Below, piece by piece: positions 1 to 10,062 of a stretch of 64,000 nucleotides of DNA. The stretch's first letter is position 1. The number at the start of each line of letters is the position of its first letter. Source of the stretch: Herminiimonas contaminans (GTDB lineage Bacteria > Pseudomonadota > Gammaproteobacteria > Burkholderiales > Burkholderiaceae_D); contig NZ_JADOEL010000002.1 of assembly GCF_015645465.1 (NCBI RefSeq), positions 372,001 through 436,000 on the forward strand. Reading direction: 5' to 3'. The position numbers and the translations under genes were made by a program. Below the pieces are notes generated by a model that saw nothing but the letters and a program-made list of their open reading frames with translations, did not search any database and was not told the origin of the DNA.

Positions 1-351
1 ATGACGCGTCGCGTCTGAAGAGCGCACCGCCTCGGTACCGAGGCTGGGGAAGATACAGCCCTCGCCCGGGTTGTCCCGGTGCTGGCCGCTCAAATAGTTC
101 GCAGCAAAATCCATGATGCCGATCACCGGCGCATCCTCGGCGCGAAATGGCGTCAACACATGCGTACAAGTCTGCGCAATCAAATCATCCTTGGAAGCGA
201 AGTGCCCGTAAAAGCCGCCATGCGTCAGTCCGGCCGCTTTCATTACTTCGGCCACCGTCACACCCTCGAAGCCGCGTTCGCGGAATAGCGTCGCGGCAGC
301 ATCCAGTATGGCCTGTCGGTTTTCTGCAACCTGTTCACGGGTGATTTTCAT
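1..351 (-). CDS. TetR family transcriptional regulator (3' end cut by window edge)
   Basis: The reading frame is open from the ATG at 351 to base 1, giving 117 residues, so the C-terminal part of the ligand-binding domain lies outside the window. The N-terminus is a clear TetR DNA-binding domain: a helix around residues 8-24 with AILDAAATLFRERG, then the helix-turn-helix TVAEVMKAAGLTHGGFYGHF around residues 31-50. The second domain begins with a GCIFPSLG stretch seen in TetR proteins related to AcrR and NemR types. It is divergent from the dehydrogenase gene at 543, so it most likely represses that gene and itself. Family membership is sure; the ligand is unknown. Confidence 0.93.
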   Translation of the reverse strand, partial: MKITREQVAENRQAILDAAATLFRERGFEGVTVAEVMKAAGLTHGGFYGHFASKDDLIAQTCTHVLTPFRAEDAPVIGIMDFAANYLSGQHRDNPGEGCIFPSLGTEAVRSSDATRH

Positions 352-402
352 GGTGACTCCTGCTTCCTTGAAATTATTTGCAAATTATTTTTCAACTTAG
401 GC

Positions 403-457
403 TTGACATTATACATGACCATCATCATGATTACATTCATTATGATCATCATGATTA
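403..457. promoter_or_regulatory. Intergenic promoter/operator with paired 13-bp direct repeats
   Basis: Between the TetR gene and the dehydrogenase gene lies an AT-rich stretch with two copies of ATCATCATGATTA, at 421-433 and 445-457, spaced 24 bp start to start. Each copy contains the perfect palindrome ATCATGAT. A TTGACA hexamer at 403-408 can serve as a -35 element for the rightward gene; the -10 is poor. Repeated palindromes in a TetR-type divergent gap suggest an operator. The repeat is seen directly; the binding protein is inferred. Confidence 0.5.
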
Positions 458-542
458 AATAAATGACGATTTTAAGCGCCGGTTTCAGGCGGTAACACCA
501 AATTCTTGTCTTAACAGCAGCCCTACACACCAAGGAAATGAT

Positions 543-1343
543 ATGAACCAGCAAGATCGCGATACCCAAGTAACTACCGCCCTGATCACAGGCGCATCCA
601 CCGGCATAGGTGCGGTCTACGCCGACCGCCTGGCGCGTCGTGGCCACAATCTGGTACTGGTCGCACGCAACGCTGCCCGCATGGAAGAACTGGCAACCAG
701 GCTGCATCAGGAAACCGGCGTCCAGATTGAAATCATCGCCGCCGACCTGACCAAAAGCGCAGACCTGGCGCGAGTTGAAGCCCGCCTGCGCGATCAGCGC
801 GACGTCGGCATCCTCATCAACAATGCCGGCGCGGCAGCACCTGGAGGCTTTGAAACCTCAGACGTGGAAGCACAGGACAACCTGATCAAACTGAATGTCA
901 CCGCCCTGACCCGCCTCGGTGCCGCTGTCGTCCCGCGCTTCCTGGCGCAAGGACAAGGCGCGATCGTGAACATTGCATCGGTCGTCGCCCTGGCGCCGGA
1001 ATTCCCGCTCGGTGTGTATGGCGCAACCAAGGCTTATGTACTGGCCTACTCGCAGGCACTGCAGCTTGAGCTCGGTGCACGCGGCTTGTATGTACAAGCT
1101 GTACTGCCAGCCGCTACGCGCACCGAAATCTGGGAACGCTCGGGCCGTGACGTGGAAGAGATACAAGGCGTGATGGAAGTCGATGAACTGGTCGATGCAG
1201 CACTGGTCGGCTTTGATCGCGGCGAGCTGATCACCATCCCGCCACTGCCGGATGCAGCACAATGGGAAAGCTTCAATGCGGCACGTCAGGCCATGTTGCC
1301 TAACTTCGCGCAAACCCATGCCGCAGCACGTTATCAGTCTTAA
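543..1343 (+). CDS. Short-chain dehydrogenase/reductase (SDR)
   Basis: This 266-residue protein is a classical NAD(P)-dependent SDR of the usual length. The cofactor motif TGASTGIG is at residues 16-23, with basic residues after the second strand (VARNAAR) that favour NADP(H). The NNAG motif is near residue 93. The catalytic set is Ser146, Tyr159 and Lys163 (YGATK). An AAGGAA ribosome binding site precedes the ATG. It is divergent from a TetR-type repressor and is probably induced by that regulator's ligand, so a detoxification or carbonyl-reduction role is likely. The substrate cannot be read from the sequence. Confidence 0.93.
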   Translation: MNQQDRDTQVTTALITGASTGIGAVYADRLARRGHNLVLVARNAARMEELATRLHQETGVQIEIIAADLTKSADLARVEARLRDQRDVGILINNAGAAAPGGFETSDVEAQDNLIKLNVTALTRLGAAVVPRFLAQGQGAIVNIASVVALAPEFPLGVYGATKAYVLAYSQALQLELGARGLYVQAVLPAATRTEIWERSGRDVEEIQGVMEVDELVDAALVGFDRGELITIPPLPDAAQWESFNAARQAMLPNFAQTHAAARYQS

Positions 1344-1431
1344 AAACTGCAGCGACTTACGCGACAGTGCCGGCGACCGGCCCTGCTGCGTATTGTCGCT
1401 GAGGGGTCGTGCTGCTAACATGAGCCTTGCT

Positions 1432-1449
1432 GTGCCACGTGCGTGGCAC
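1432..1449. other. Hairpin ahead of the SulP gene
   Basis: GTGCCAC at 1432-1438 and GTGGCAC at 1443-1449 form a perfect 7-bp stem with a 4-base loop, 19 bases before the first ATG of the transporter gene. There is no T-run, so it does not look like an intrinsic terminator. It could affect translation of the transporter or mRNA stability. Confidence 0.35.
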
Positions 1450-1468
1450 TCATAGTTCATGAAGGCGC

Positions 1469-3172
1469 ATGACCATGAAGCGGTTCAAGTTCTCCTTCCA
1501 TCCGCGTTTAGTTGATGCTTTACGCGACTACGATGGCAGCAAGTTCTTCCAGGATTTGACTGCAGGCCTGACGGTGGGCATCGTTGCGCTGCCACTGGCG
1601 ATGGCGTTTGCGATTGCCAGCGGCGTCAAACCTGAAGCCGGTATCTTCACGGCTGTCATAGGTGGTTTCCTGGTTTCTGCACTCGGCGGTTCACGCGTAC
1701 AAATCGGTGGTCCGGCCGGTGCCTTCATCGTCATCATCTACGGCATCGTAGAAAAGTACGGCGTTGCCAACCTGCTGATTGCCACCGTATTTGCCGGCAT
1801 GATGCTGTGTGCGATGGGCGTATTCCGCCTCGGTTCACTCATACGTTACATCCCCGTCCCCATCGTCATCGGTTTCACCAGCGGCATAGCCGTACTGATC
1901 GCGCTGTCGCAGATGAAGGATTTCTTTGGCCTGCATATCGATAAGATGCCAGGCGACTTCTTCGCACAAGTGCAAACCCTCGCGCAAAACTTCGCCAGCT
2001 TCAACCTGACCAGCATCATCATCGGCGTACTTTCACTGGCGCTGATTTTTGCGTGGCCGCTATTACTCAAACCCAAGGCCGCCGAACTCGAGTCACCGCT
2101 CAGCAACCGCGACCACCGTGTACGCCGCCTCTTGCGTGCACTGCCTGGCACCATCATCGTGCTGATACTGGCGACACTGGCGGTCAGCCTGTTTGATTTG
2201 AAGGTGGACACCATAGGCAGCAAGTTCGGCGGTATCCCGCAAGGTGTGCCCGACTTCCAGTTGCCGGAATTCTCATGGGCGCTGGTGCAGCATTTGTTTG
2301 CTCCGGCCCTGACCATCGCTTTGCTGGGCGCGATAGAGTCACTGCTGTGCGCCCGCGTCGCGGATAACATCACCGGCGATCGCCACGATCCGAACCAGGA
2401 ATTAATGGCGCAAGGTATCGCCAATGTGGTCACGCCTTTCTTCGGCGGCATCCCGGCGACCGGCACGATCGCCCGTACCGTCACCAACATCCGCGCCGGT
2501 GCAGTGTCGCCGGTATCCGGCATTCTGCATGCACTGACCTTGCTCGTGATCGTGCTGGTCGCAGCACCACTGGCCAACAATATCCCGCTCGCGGCGCTGG
2601 CGGCGATCCTGCTCTATGTCGCTTACAACATGGGGGATTGGCACGAGTTTGCGCGGCTGCGGCATTTCTCGATGAACTACCGCATCCTGATGCTCTCGAC
2701 TTTTTTCCTCACCGTCATCATCGACCTGACGGTGGCGGTACAAGTCGGACTGGTACTGGCCTGCGTGTTCTTTATTTACCGCATCTCCAGCCTGACGCGG
2801 ATAGAACAGATCCCGAACGAAGAAACCAGCGTCGAACTGCCGCCGGGCGTGCATGCCTATTCGATTTTCGGTTCATTATTTTTTGGAGCGGTGGGCAAGC
2901 TGGAAGGTTTGATCGAGCCCAAGGCTATGCCGGAGAAGGCGCTGATCCTGGAGCTGCATCAATTGATCAATCTGGATGCGACCGGACTGGATGCGCTGGA
3001 AACCATACGCAAGTCACTGCAGAAGCACGGCAGCAAGCTCATCCTGTGTGGCTTGAACCGTCAGCCGCGTGACCTGATGCGGCGTAGCGGCTTTCTCGAC
3101 AGACTGGGCGTGGAGAACTGCCTGCCCAACCTGCAATCGGCGATTACGGTCAGTGCCGCAATCAATGAATAG
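1469..3172 (+). CDS. SulP family anion transporter with C-terminal STAS domain
   Basis: A 567-residue inner-membrane transporter of the SulP/SLC26 family. The N-terminal motif around residues 28-50 (DLTAGLTVGIVALPLAMAFA) is the family signature, followed by roughly 10-12 hydrophobic segments to about residue 430. A cytoplasmic STAS domain follows (about 450-560). SulP proteins carry sulfate, bicarbonate or dicarboxylates; the substrate here is not decided by sequence. Two ATGs are possible, at 1469 and 1475. The AAGG at 1462-1465 is better spaced for the second. The gene is convergent with the lipoprotein gene, with only three bases between stops. Confidence 0.92.
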   Translation: MTMKRFKFSFHPRLVDALRDYDGSKFFQDLTAGLTVGIVALPLAMAFAIASGVKPEAGIFTAVIGGFLVSALGGSRVQIGGPAGAFIVIIYGIVEKYGVANLLIATVFAGMMLCAMGVFRLGSLIRYIPVPIVIGFTSGIAVLIALSQMKDFFGLHIDKMPGDFFAQVQTLAQNFASFNLTSIIIGVLSLALIFAWPLLLKPKAAELESPLSNRDHRVRRLLRALPGTIIVLILATLAVSLFDLKVDTIGSKFGGIPQGVPDFQLPEFSWALVQHLFAPALTIALLGAIESLLCARVADNITGDRHDPNQELMAQGIANVVTPFFGGIPATGTIARTVTNIRAGAVSPVSGILHALTLLVIVLVAAPLANNIPLAALAAILLYVAYNMGDWHEFARLRHFSMNYRILMLSTFFLTVIIDLTVAVQVGLVLACVFFIYRISSLTRIEQIPNEETSVELPPGVHAYSIFGSLFFGAVGKLEGLIEPKAMPEKALILELHQLINLDATGLDALETIRKSLQKHGSKLILCGLNRQPRDLMRRSGFLDRLGVENCLPNLQSAITVSAAINE

Positions 3173-3175
3173 TAT

Positions 3176-3655
3176 TTAGCCGTAAGTCGGATCCGACACT
3201 GAAGTACGTGTGACCTTGCCGGTCTCCAGGTCGAAGTGCACATTGAAGAAGCGCTCTATCGATGGCCCTTCGAGGTAGCGCCAGTCCCAGACTTCTTCAT
3301 TCTTCAGGTTGAACTTCCCGACAGTGCGCGGCTTGCCCAGCTTGCGACGTACATCTTCCCGCGTCATGCCGACCTTGATGGTGGCAAAGTTATCGTTGGT
3401 CAGCACTTGCGTGTAGTCGCGCAGCTTGCCCTGCGCATCGATATCGACCATATAGGTGCGATGCCCGGCCGGGCCTTTCGGGTATTCCAGCGTACGGGAG
3501 CCGTTATGCTCTTCCCATACAATTTCCGGTTCGCCCATCGCGCTGCGCACATCGGCCTCGGTAGAGACGCCTTTCGTCAATTTTTCCAAACCAAACTCCG
3601 CTTGCTGGCAGCCCAGCATCAGCAGGCTGCAAAAGAAACCCAATAAGGTACGCAT
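3176..3655 (-). CDS. Small outer-membrane-type lipoprotein, BamE/SmpA-like
   Basis: From the ATG at 3655, preceded by GGGGAAA, the product is 159 residues. It starts with a lipoprotein signal (RTLLGFFCSLLMLGC), with the lipobox cysteine near residue 16. Two BamE/SmpA-like motifs follow: KGVSTEADVRSAMGEP, and later VGMTREDVRRKLGKP with VWDWRY. Such tandem repeats of the SmpA fold are known in small envelope lipoproteins. It probably lies in the periplasm anchored to the outer membrane. Whether it works in the BAM complex is unclear, because true BamE is shorter and has one repeat. An upstream ATG at 3679 exists but lacks a better ribosome binding site. Confidence 0.75.
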   Translation of the reverse strand: MRTLLGFFCSLLMLGCQQAEFGLEKLTKGVSTEADVRSAMGEPEIVWEEHNGSRTLEYPKGPAGHRTYMVDIDAQGKLRDYTQVLTNDNFATIKVGMTREDVRRKLGKPRTVGKFNLKNEEVWDWRYLEGPSIERFFNVHFDLETGKVTRTSVSDPTYG

Positions 3656-3783
3656 GATTTTCCCCATTTTTACGCCCATCCAATGGCACTGAACTGCGGC
3701 CAGCCTGCGACCGCCCGGCGACTTTCGTCCTTATTGCAGAAAACACATGATAACAAGATTGCTGGCAACAAAATAATGCCGCT

Positions 3784-3844
3784 TTGACATATCTGAGACA
3801 CTTACGGTTTCGATAGCAGCTTAGCCGACAAGACAAGGTAAAAT
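3784..3844 (+). promoter_or_regulatory. Possible promoter for DUF3460-scpA
   Basis: The 222-base divergent gap holds a TAAAAT -10-like hexamer at 3839-3844, about 34 bases before the DUF3460 ATG, but without a good -35. A TTGACA is present at 3784-3789 without a convincing -10 at the normal distance. Transcription must start in this gap, but the exact elements are weak. Confidence 0.3.
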
Positions 3845-3877
3845 AGCGTCTGATTCTAACTTGTTGCCAATTTATTC

Positions 3878-4090
3878 ATGAAACTTAGCAAACAGCATTC
3901 CAACTACCAGTCTGAAATCACTCAATTCATCAGCTCGCTGAAAGAAAAGAACCCGAATCTGGAAGAATCGCAACGCGCAGGCCGTGCCTTGCTGTGGGAT
4001 AAAAGCCCGATCGACCTCGATCAGCAAGCGCGCATCAAGGCGTCCAACGTCAGCCAGCAAGCCTACGTGTATCAAAACAAACTGAAATAA
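3878..4090 (+). CDS. DUF3460 family protein
   Basis: A 70-residue protein with strong resemblance to the betaproteobacterial DUF3460 family: a helical start (SEITQFISSLKEKNPNLEESQRAGRALLWDK) and a tail ending in QQAYVYQNKL. No signal peptide or membrane segment is visible, so it is probably cytosolic. The function is unknown. Its TAA stop is followed directly by the ATG of scpA with no intervening base, so the two are co-transcribed and probably translationally coupled. The pairing hints at a link to chromosome segregation, but that is only context. Confidence 0.85.
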   Translation: MKLSKQHSNYQSEITQFISSLKEKNPNLEESQRAGRALLWDKSPIDLDQQARIKASNVSQQAYVYQNKLK

Positions 4091-4969
4091 ATGAGCAACA
4101 GCCCGAACACGATGCTCGCGCACTTGCCCTCAAGTGCGCCTGATCTTGTAGTCGAAGGCAGACCGGATACCACACCGGATGTCATCGACGGCGTCGCTTA
4201 TGCGCGCTTATACGGCGAACCCTTGTTCCGCATGCCGACGGATTTGTATATTCCGCCGGATGCACTGGAAATCTTTCTCGAAGCCTTTGAAGGTCCGCTC
4301 GATCTCTTGCTGTACCTGATCCGCAAGCAGAACTTCAATATCCTCGACATCCCGATGGCGCAGGTGACCAAGCAGTACCTGCAATACGTCGACCAGATCC
4401 GCCTGCACAATCTGGAGCTGGCTGCAGAATACCTGCTGATGGCGGCCATGCTGATCGAAATCAAATCGCGCATGCTGCTGCCGGTACGCAAGGCCGATAC
4501 CGGCGAAGAAGCGGCCGATCCGCGTGCCGAACTGGTACGTCGCCTGCTCGAATACGAGCAAATGAAACTCGCTTCGCAACAAATCGACGCCCTGCCACAA
4601 TTGGGCCGCGATTATGTACGCACACAGATTTACATCGAGCAAAGCATAGTTACACGCTGGCCTGAAGTGGAAGTCGTCGATCTGCAGCAAGCCTGGGCAG
4701 ATTTGCTCAAACGCGCCAAGCTGACCGCGCATCACATGATCAGCCGCGAAGAATTATCGGTGCGTGAACACATGACCGCTATCCTGCGTCGTCTGCAATC
4801 CACCAAATTTGTAGAATTTGCCGACCTGTTCGATCCGTCACGCGGCGTGCCGGTAGTCGTCGTCAACTTCGTCGCCCTGCTCGAGCTGGCCAAGGAAACC
4901 CTGATCGAAATCACGCAGGCAGAACCGTTTGCACCTATTTACGTACGACTGGCTTACGCACCGAGCTAG
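4091..4969 (+). CDS. scpA: Segregation and condensation protein A
   Basis: A 292-residue kleisin subunit of the SMC-ScpAB complex, which helps compact and segregate the chromosome. The diagnostic N-terminal ScpA segment is present after an extension of about 55 residues: LEAFEGPLDLLLYLIRKQNFNILDIPMAQVTKQYL. It is followed by ELAAEYLLMAAMLIEIKSRMLLP, the part that contacts the SMC neck. The C-terminal winged-helix part (REHMTAILRRLQSTKFVEFADLF) closes the protein. The scpB partner gene is not adjacent; panC follows 84 bases later on the same strand. Confidence 0.95.
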   Translation: MSNSPNTMLAHLPSSAPDLVVEGRPDTTPDVIDGVAYARLYGEPLFRMPTDLYIPPDALEIFLEAFEGPLDLLLYLIRKQNFNILDIPMAQVTKQYLQYVDQIRLHNLELAAEYLLMAAMLIEIKSRMLLPVRKADTGEEAADPRAELVRRLLEYEQMKLASQQIDALPQLGRDYVRTQIYIEQSIVTRWPEVEVVDLQQAWADLLKRAKLTAHHMISREELSVREHMTAILRRLQSTKFVEFADLFDPSRGVPVVVVNFVALLELAKETLIEITQAEPFAPIYVRLAYAPS

Positions 4970-5044
4970 GCCCTCGTTCTCATCACCCGGATTACTCATC
5001 GTTCCGTCATCGCTGAAGCACTATAGCGGCGACCATTTCACTAA

Positions 5045-5893
<849 letters not shown>

Positions 5894-5918
5894 TGATGTG
5901 CGCCTGGCCTGTAAGGAA

Positions 5919-6293
5919 TCAGCTCAGGTCACGCGTCGTTGTCGAGCAAGTCGCAATAATCTTTTGCAACTGCTGTTGATGCGCTTCCACGCTGCCATCG
6001 ATATATAAACTGGTACGGAAACCCTGTATCCCTGCAAGTGTGCAATCCATCGCCTTGCAGGTGAACTTCAATTGCATCATGCGCCCGCCTACCAGTGCAT
6101 CCAGCATGATCGCGCAAATCTCGCCCTTGCTCACCGGCTCCGGCCCCATCACTCCCATACCTTGCGTGGAAACATCCACCGTATGTATCTGCGTCGTCGT
6201 CGCACCACGCGTCATCAAGCCGCGTCGGCGAAAGACGAAGCGTTGTTCCTTGCGGCGAGGTTCGGGATTGGGTAAAGCACTATGCGCATTCAT
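5919..6293 (-). CDS. PilZ domain protein
   Basis: With the start at 6293, chosen because GGAGAGAG lies 7 bases upstream, this is a 124-residue single-domain PilZ protein. The cyclic-di-GMP binding motifs are visible: an RxxxR-like basic stretch (RRKEQR, residues 13-18) and DVSTQG (about 40-45), which fits the (D/N)xSxxG motif. It probably senses c-di-GMP in the cytoplasm and acts through protein contacts. It is convergent with panC and 81 bases downstream of the DinB gene on the same strand. A longer form from 6338 is possible but less likely. Confidence 0.82.
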   Translation of the reverse strand: MNAHSALPNPEPRRKEQRFVFRRRGLMTRGATTTQIHTVDVSTQGMGVMGPEPVSKGEICAIMLDALVGGRMMQLKFTCKAMDCTLAGIQGFRTSLYIDGSVEAHQQQLQKIIATCSTTTRDLS

Positions 6294-6374
6294 GAAGACA
6301 CTCTCTCCAGGATGAGTAAGTGTCTGCATGCTACCCATGCCGCATGACTGCCTGATGACAGCCTGCAGCAGGGA

Positions 6375-6890
6375 TTACGCCCCTTTCGGCATCATCATTA
6401 AATCTGTCGCGCCCACATCAATGCGCTGCTGCGACAGCAAGGTCGTCACCTGTCCGCGATGATGGGTCTGGTGATTGAACATGTGCGCGACAGATTGCCA
6501 GGCCGGGCCACTACGCATGCTCTTGGTCATGCCGCTATACCAGCTGAAATCGCCTGCCAGCCAGTTCGCATCGAGGCTGGCAGCCCACACCAGCAACTCT
6601 TCGTCCAGCGCGGCACGCGCAGCTTTTAATTCGGCCCAGTCCGCATGCACATCGACACCGCCGGGTGTCGTCGGCATCGCACGTTCCAGCGCTGTACCTT
6701 TGGTGAAACGTCCCAGCCACATGGCATCGCCCCACACCAGGTGGTTCAGGGTCGAATGGATGGATTTGAAAAAAGCACCGCGGTCAGCCTTGCGCTCGGT
6801 ATCACTTAACTGCTCGCTGGCGGTGTAAATCTTGCCATTCATCCAGCGGTTATAACGTGCCAATAAATGTGCGTATTCAGGTGTAATCAT
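6375..6890 (-). CDS. DinB family protein
   Basis: From the ATG at 6890 this is a 171-residue DinB-like four-helix protein, probably metal binding. Candidate ligand histidines lie in the HSTLNHLVWGD segment and in the C-terminal HMFNHQTHHRGQV segment. DinB proteins are cytosolic and often thiol-transferase or hydrolase-like. The ATG overlaps the stop of the upstream ParA gene as ATGA, so translation is coupled to it. Despite the name, no SOS box is visible upstream. Confidence 0.87.
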   Translation of the reverse strand: MITPEYAHLLARYNRWMNGKIYTASEQLSDTERKADRGAFFKSIHSTLNHLVWGDAMWLGRFTKGTALERAMPTTPGGVDVHADWAELKAARAALDEELLVWAASLDANWLAGDFSWYSGMTKSMRSGPAWQSVAHMFNHQTHHRGQVTTLLSQQRIDVGATDLMMMPKGA

Positions 6891-7501
6891 TTCTTCTCTA
6901 GCCACTGCACGAGATCCTGCCACTGCTCCAGATCCCGCTCTACTCTTGATGGTGCGATATCCCATATGGTGCTGCCATGTGCGGCGAGCTGCACATAGTT
7001 TTGCGTGTCACGCAGGAAGCCCAGCACTGGTATGCCCAGTCCATGTACATATTGCGTCAATTGATCGGCGGCACGGGTGCGGCCATTCACGCGCATGCCA
7101 AGCACGCCCAGATCAAACTTCTCTTTGCGCTCCGCCAGCTTTTGCAAAAACTCTTGCGTCGCCAGGATATCGAACATAGACGGTTGCAAAGGCACGATCA
7201 CTTTATCGGCGATCTGCATCACTTTTTCAAAGCGCTTGCCGCTGAAACCGGCGGGCGTATCAAGCACGATATGCGTCGTGCCTTTCGGTGGCTTCGCAAC
7301 GTGGCCGTCATCGATTTCCCACGCCTGTATAGGCGGCAAGGAAGCGGGGCGCAGCGTAAGCCAGGAACGGGAAGATTGCTGTACGTCGACATCGCCCAAC
7401 ATCACACTATGTCCCTGCGCGGCAAAATATCCGGCTACGTTGGTGGCTAGCGTGCTCTTACCTACGCCGCCTTTAGGATTGGCGATGACGATCACTGGCA
7501 T
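6887..7501 (-). CDS. Orphan ParA/MinD-family ATPase
   Basis: A 204-residue deviant-Walker ATPase. The P-loop KGGVGKST is at residues 10-17 with the signature lysine, the A' segment is GDVDVQQSSRSW, and Walker B is HIVLDTPAG. The length matches small chromosomal or plasmid ParA proteins that lack the N-terminal DNA-binding domain. No parB gene or parS-like site is near, so it is probably not the main chromosome partition ATPase. It may position a protein cargo. It is coupled to the downstream DinB gene by a 4-base overlap. Confidence 0.88.
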   Translation of the reverse strand: MPVIVIANPKGGVGKSTLATNVAGYFAAQGHSVMLGDVDVQQSSRSWLTLRPASLPPIQAWEIDDGHVAKPPKGTTHIVLDTPAGFSGKRFEKVMQIADKVIVPLQPSMFDILATQEFLQKLAERKEKFDLGVLGMRVNGRTRAADQLTQYVHGLGIPVLGFLRDTQNYVQLAAHGSTIWDIAPSRVERDLEQWQDLVQWLEKK

Positions 7502-7570
7502 GAATTTCCCCTTTTAATGTGGTATTCCGCACTTGCTGCTGGCACTCGGATGAGGCCGCGCTGGAAGCCA

Positions 7571-7597
7571 GGCTGAGGGGCAACTACCCCGGCAGCC
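7571..7597. other. Hairpin in the ParA-cobQ gap
   Basis: The 210-base gap 7502-7711 contains no convincing gene. It holds one interrupted inverted repeat: GGCTG...GGGG at 7571-7580 pairing with CCCC...CAGCC at 7587-7597 around a 6-base loop. There is no T-run on either strand, so it is not a standard terminator, but it could end cob operon transcripts in a Rho-dependent way. Confidence 0.3.
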
Positions 7598-7711
7598 CGC
7601 AAATTGATTTTCAAACAAGAATATCATGCTGCGTTGCAAGGTCAATACGCCATTTTCCTGACAGCCGTCGCGTAGCAGGAATGCCACAGTCCGCGGGGAA
7701 GCGCTGTCGGA

Positions 7712-9160
7712 TCAGGCCTGATAGTCAGGCAAGGCGCGCAAGGCAGCCAATAAAGGTCGTGTCGCGTCGGCCAGTCGTTGCAGGCTGGCTTCGCGCAACT
7801 GCGCGGTATCTACCGTCACATCGCTATCCAGCCCTGCCCAGCGTAACAATGCCGAGCAGGCTGACGGCGTATCAAACAAGCCGTGCAGATAAGTGCCCAG
7901 TATGTGATCGTCACCGGAACGCGCACCTTCCGCACGCCCGTCTATCATGAAGGCCGGACTGGAGCGTGCCGCACCTTCGGAGGTGCCCATATGGATTTCA
8001 TAGCCGCTGACACCAGCATCGGCAAACGCGCATGTGCCGCTGACTTGCTCCAGCCGCTTTTCACGCGTCAACTCGGTAGCGATATCCAGTAAACCCAAAC
8101 CTTGCGATACGCCAGGCATGCCTTCGACACCATGCGGGTCAGCCACCGTCATGCCCAGCATTTGATAGCCACCGCAGATGCCTATGATCTTGCCGCCGTA
8201 GCGCGCATGGCGCAGCAATGCTTCGCGCCAGCCGTTGGCAATCAGCCACTCGAGGTCACCGCGGGTGTTTTTACTGCCTGGCAGGATGATCAGGTCGGCA
8301 GACGGGATAGGCTGTCCTGGCCCCACCAGTTGCAGGTCAACTTCAGGATGCGCACGCAAGGCGTCGAAGTCGGTGTGATTGCTGATGCGCGGCGGTACCG
8401 GCACCACCACGCGGAAAGCCCCGCGCGCAGCCTGCGTGGTTTCCACAGCATCTTCTGCATCAAGGAACAAGCCGTGCAGATAGGGCAGAACCGCCAGCAC
8501 TGGTTTGCCGGTTTGTTCCTCCAGCCATTTCAGGCCGGGTTCCAGCAAGCTGATGTCGCCACGAAAACGGTTGATGACGAAACCGACAGTGCGCTTGCGC
8601 TCGCTCTCGGACAGGCAAGCCAGCGTACCGATGATGTGGGCGAACACGCCGCCCCTATCAATATCTGCCACCAGGATCACCGGGCAATCCACTGCTTCGG
8701 CAAAGCCCATGTTCGCGATATCACGCGCACGCAGATTCACTTCGGCCGGACTACCTGCCCCTTCGACCAATACGGACTCGTATTGCGTTTTCAGGCGTTG
8801 ATAAGACTCCAGCACCGCCTGCATCGCCACCGGTTTATACGCATGGTAATCGCGCGCATTCATATCACTGCGCGCCTTGCCATGGATAATCACTTGCGCG
8901 CCGGTATCGCTGGAAGGCTTGAGCAAAATCGGATTCATATCCGTATGCGGCTGCAACCCGGCAGCTACCGCCTGCAAAGCCTGCGCCCGCCCGATCTCGC
9001 CGCCATCTGCTGTTACTGCACTGTTAAGCGCCATATTCTGCGGCTTGAACGGCACCACCTTGACGCCTTCTTGGGCCAGCAGGCGGCACAAGGCCACGAC
9101 CAACGTCGTTTTACCAGCATCCGAGGTGGTGCCTTGCACCATCAGTGTGTCTAGCTTCAT
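7712..9160 (-). CDS. cobQ: Cobyric acid synthase (adenosylcobyric acid synthase)
   Basis: Amidates four side chains (b, d, e and g) of adenosylcobyrinic acid a,c-diamide with glutamine and ATP. The 482-residue length is typical. The N-terminal ATPase domain starts with [14 protein letters not shown] (P-loop-like). The class I glutamine amidotransferase domain has the nucleophile Cys329 in GICGGYQML and a histidine near 426 in GTYLHGLFD. It is the last gene of the long cob operon, 5 bases after btuF. Called cbiP in Salmonella naming. Confidence 0.97.
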   Translation of the reverse strand: MKLDTLMVQGTTSDAGKTTLVVALCRLLAQEGVKVVPFKPQNMALNSAVTADGGEIGRAQALQAVAAGLQPHTDMNPILLKPSSDTGAQVIIHGKARSDMNARDYHAYKPVAMQAVLESYQRLKTQYESVLVEGAGSPAEVNLRARDIANMGFAEAVDCPVILVADIDRGGVFAHIIGTLACLSESERKRTVGFVINRFRGDISLLEPGLKWLEEQTGKPVLAVLPYLHGLFLDAEDAVETTQAARGAFRVVVPVPPRISNHTDFDALRAHPEVDLQLVGPGQPIPSADLIILPGSKNTRGDLEWLIANGWREALLRHARYGGKIIGICGGYQMLGMTVADPHGVEGMPGVSQGLGLLDIATELTREKRLEQVSGTCAFADAGVSGYEIHMGTSEGAARSSPAFMIDGRAEGARSGDDHILGTYLHGLFDTPSACSALLRWAGLDSDVTVDTAQLREASLQRLADATRPLLAALRALPDYQA

Positions 9161-9165
9161 ATCGC

Positions 9166-10062
9166 TTATGGTTTAGCGCTACGGCGGCTGCGCGCCAGTT
9201 CCAGTTTTTCGCACACCATAGCCGCACCTGCTATCAGGCGTGGACCGGCGCGATTCACCAGATCGGCATCAACTGAAAACAGATTGTCGTTTTTCACTGC
9301 GAGCACGTTTTTATATTGCTTCCAGATTTCCAGTCCGCCGGACTTCTCGGCCTGGCGATCGCCGGTCATCATCACTTCCGGATTTTCCAGCAGCACGGCT
9401 TCAGTAGTAACCACGGGTGCAGGGATAACCAGATTAGCGAAGACGTTTTCACCGCCGCACAGACGGATCACATCACTCATGATGTTGCCGCCATTGAGCG
9501 TATAGATAGGCTTGCCCCACACTTGATAAAACACGCGCACCGTCGGGCGATTGCGATACTGCTCGGTCAGGCGTGCCAGTTCGGTACGCTCTGCAGCAGC
9601 CACCTTGCTGGCTTGCGCTTCCGTACCCATCAGCATGCCGAGTCGCTCTATGCTGACCGGAATATCTGCCAGCTTCTTCGGTTCGCTGAAATAAAAAGGG
9701 ATGCCCAATTTACGTACGTGCTCCAGCTGGCGCTCGGAATTGCCGTGCAACCACACTACCAGCAAATCAGGCTTGAGCGCGATGATGCGCTCCACGTCTA
9801 TCTGCTGGTGACTGCCGACGCGCGGTATCTTGAGCGCCGCCGCCGGATAGTCGCTATAACCCACCGTGCCTACGATGCGATCACCGCCACCCGCTGCGAA
9901 AATCAATTCCGTGGCATGCGGCGCCAGCGAGATGATGCGCTGCGCCGGTTTGCTCAGGGTAACGGTATTGCCACCATCATCCTTGACGCTGATGGCGGCA
10001 TGTACCGCGCTGGCAAACATCGTTGCGCTCAAAGCTAGCGCTGATACGAAAAATTTATTCAT
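9166..10062 (-). CDS. btuF: Cobalamin ABC transporter periplasmic binding protein
   Basis: A 298-residue secreted solute-binding protein of the BtuF/FepB class. The signal peptide is visible (residues 1-22, cleavage after SAVHA). The class III fold motifs are [31 protein letters not shown] and a second lobe with [25 protein letters not shown]. It should deliver cobalamin or cobinamide to BtuCD. The ATG overlaps the stop of the upstream PLP-enzyme gene by 4 bases. Its distance from btuCD within the same operon is unusual but consistent with joint regulation. Confidence 0.92.
   Translation of the reverse strand: MNKFFVSALALSATMFASAVHAAISVKDDGGNTVTLSKPAQRIISLAPHATELIFAAGGGDRIVGTVGYSDYPAAALKIPRVGSHQQIDVERIIALKPDLLVVWLHGNSERQLEHVRKLGIPFYFSEPKKLADIPVSIERLGMLMGTEAQASKVAAAERTELARLTEQYRNRPTVRVFYQVWGKPIYTLNGGNIMSDVIRLCGGENVFANLVIPAPVVTTEAVLLENPEVMMTGDRQAEKSGGLEIWKQYKNVLAVKNDNLFSVDADLVNRAGPRLIAGAAMVCEKLELARSRRSAKP

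Noticed and set aside
6375-6890. SOS control of the DinB-fold gene because of its name
   Set aside because: No CTGT-N8-ACAG box is visible upstream; the name comes from a different family history.
8102-9154. 350-codon plus-strand frame opposite cobQ
   Set aside because: cobQ is certain; the antisense translation is His/Arg/Gln-rich without any motif.
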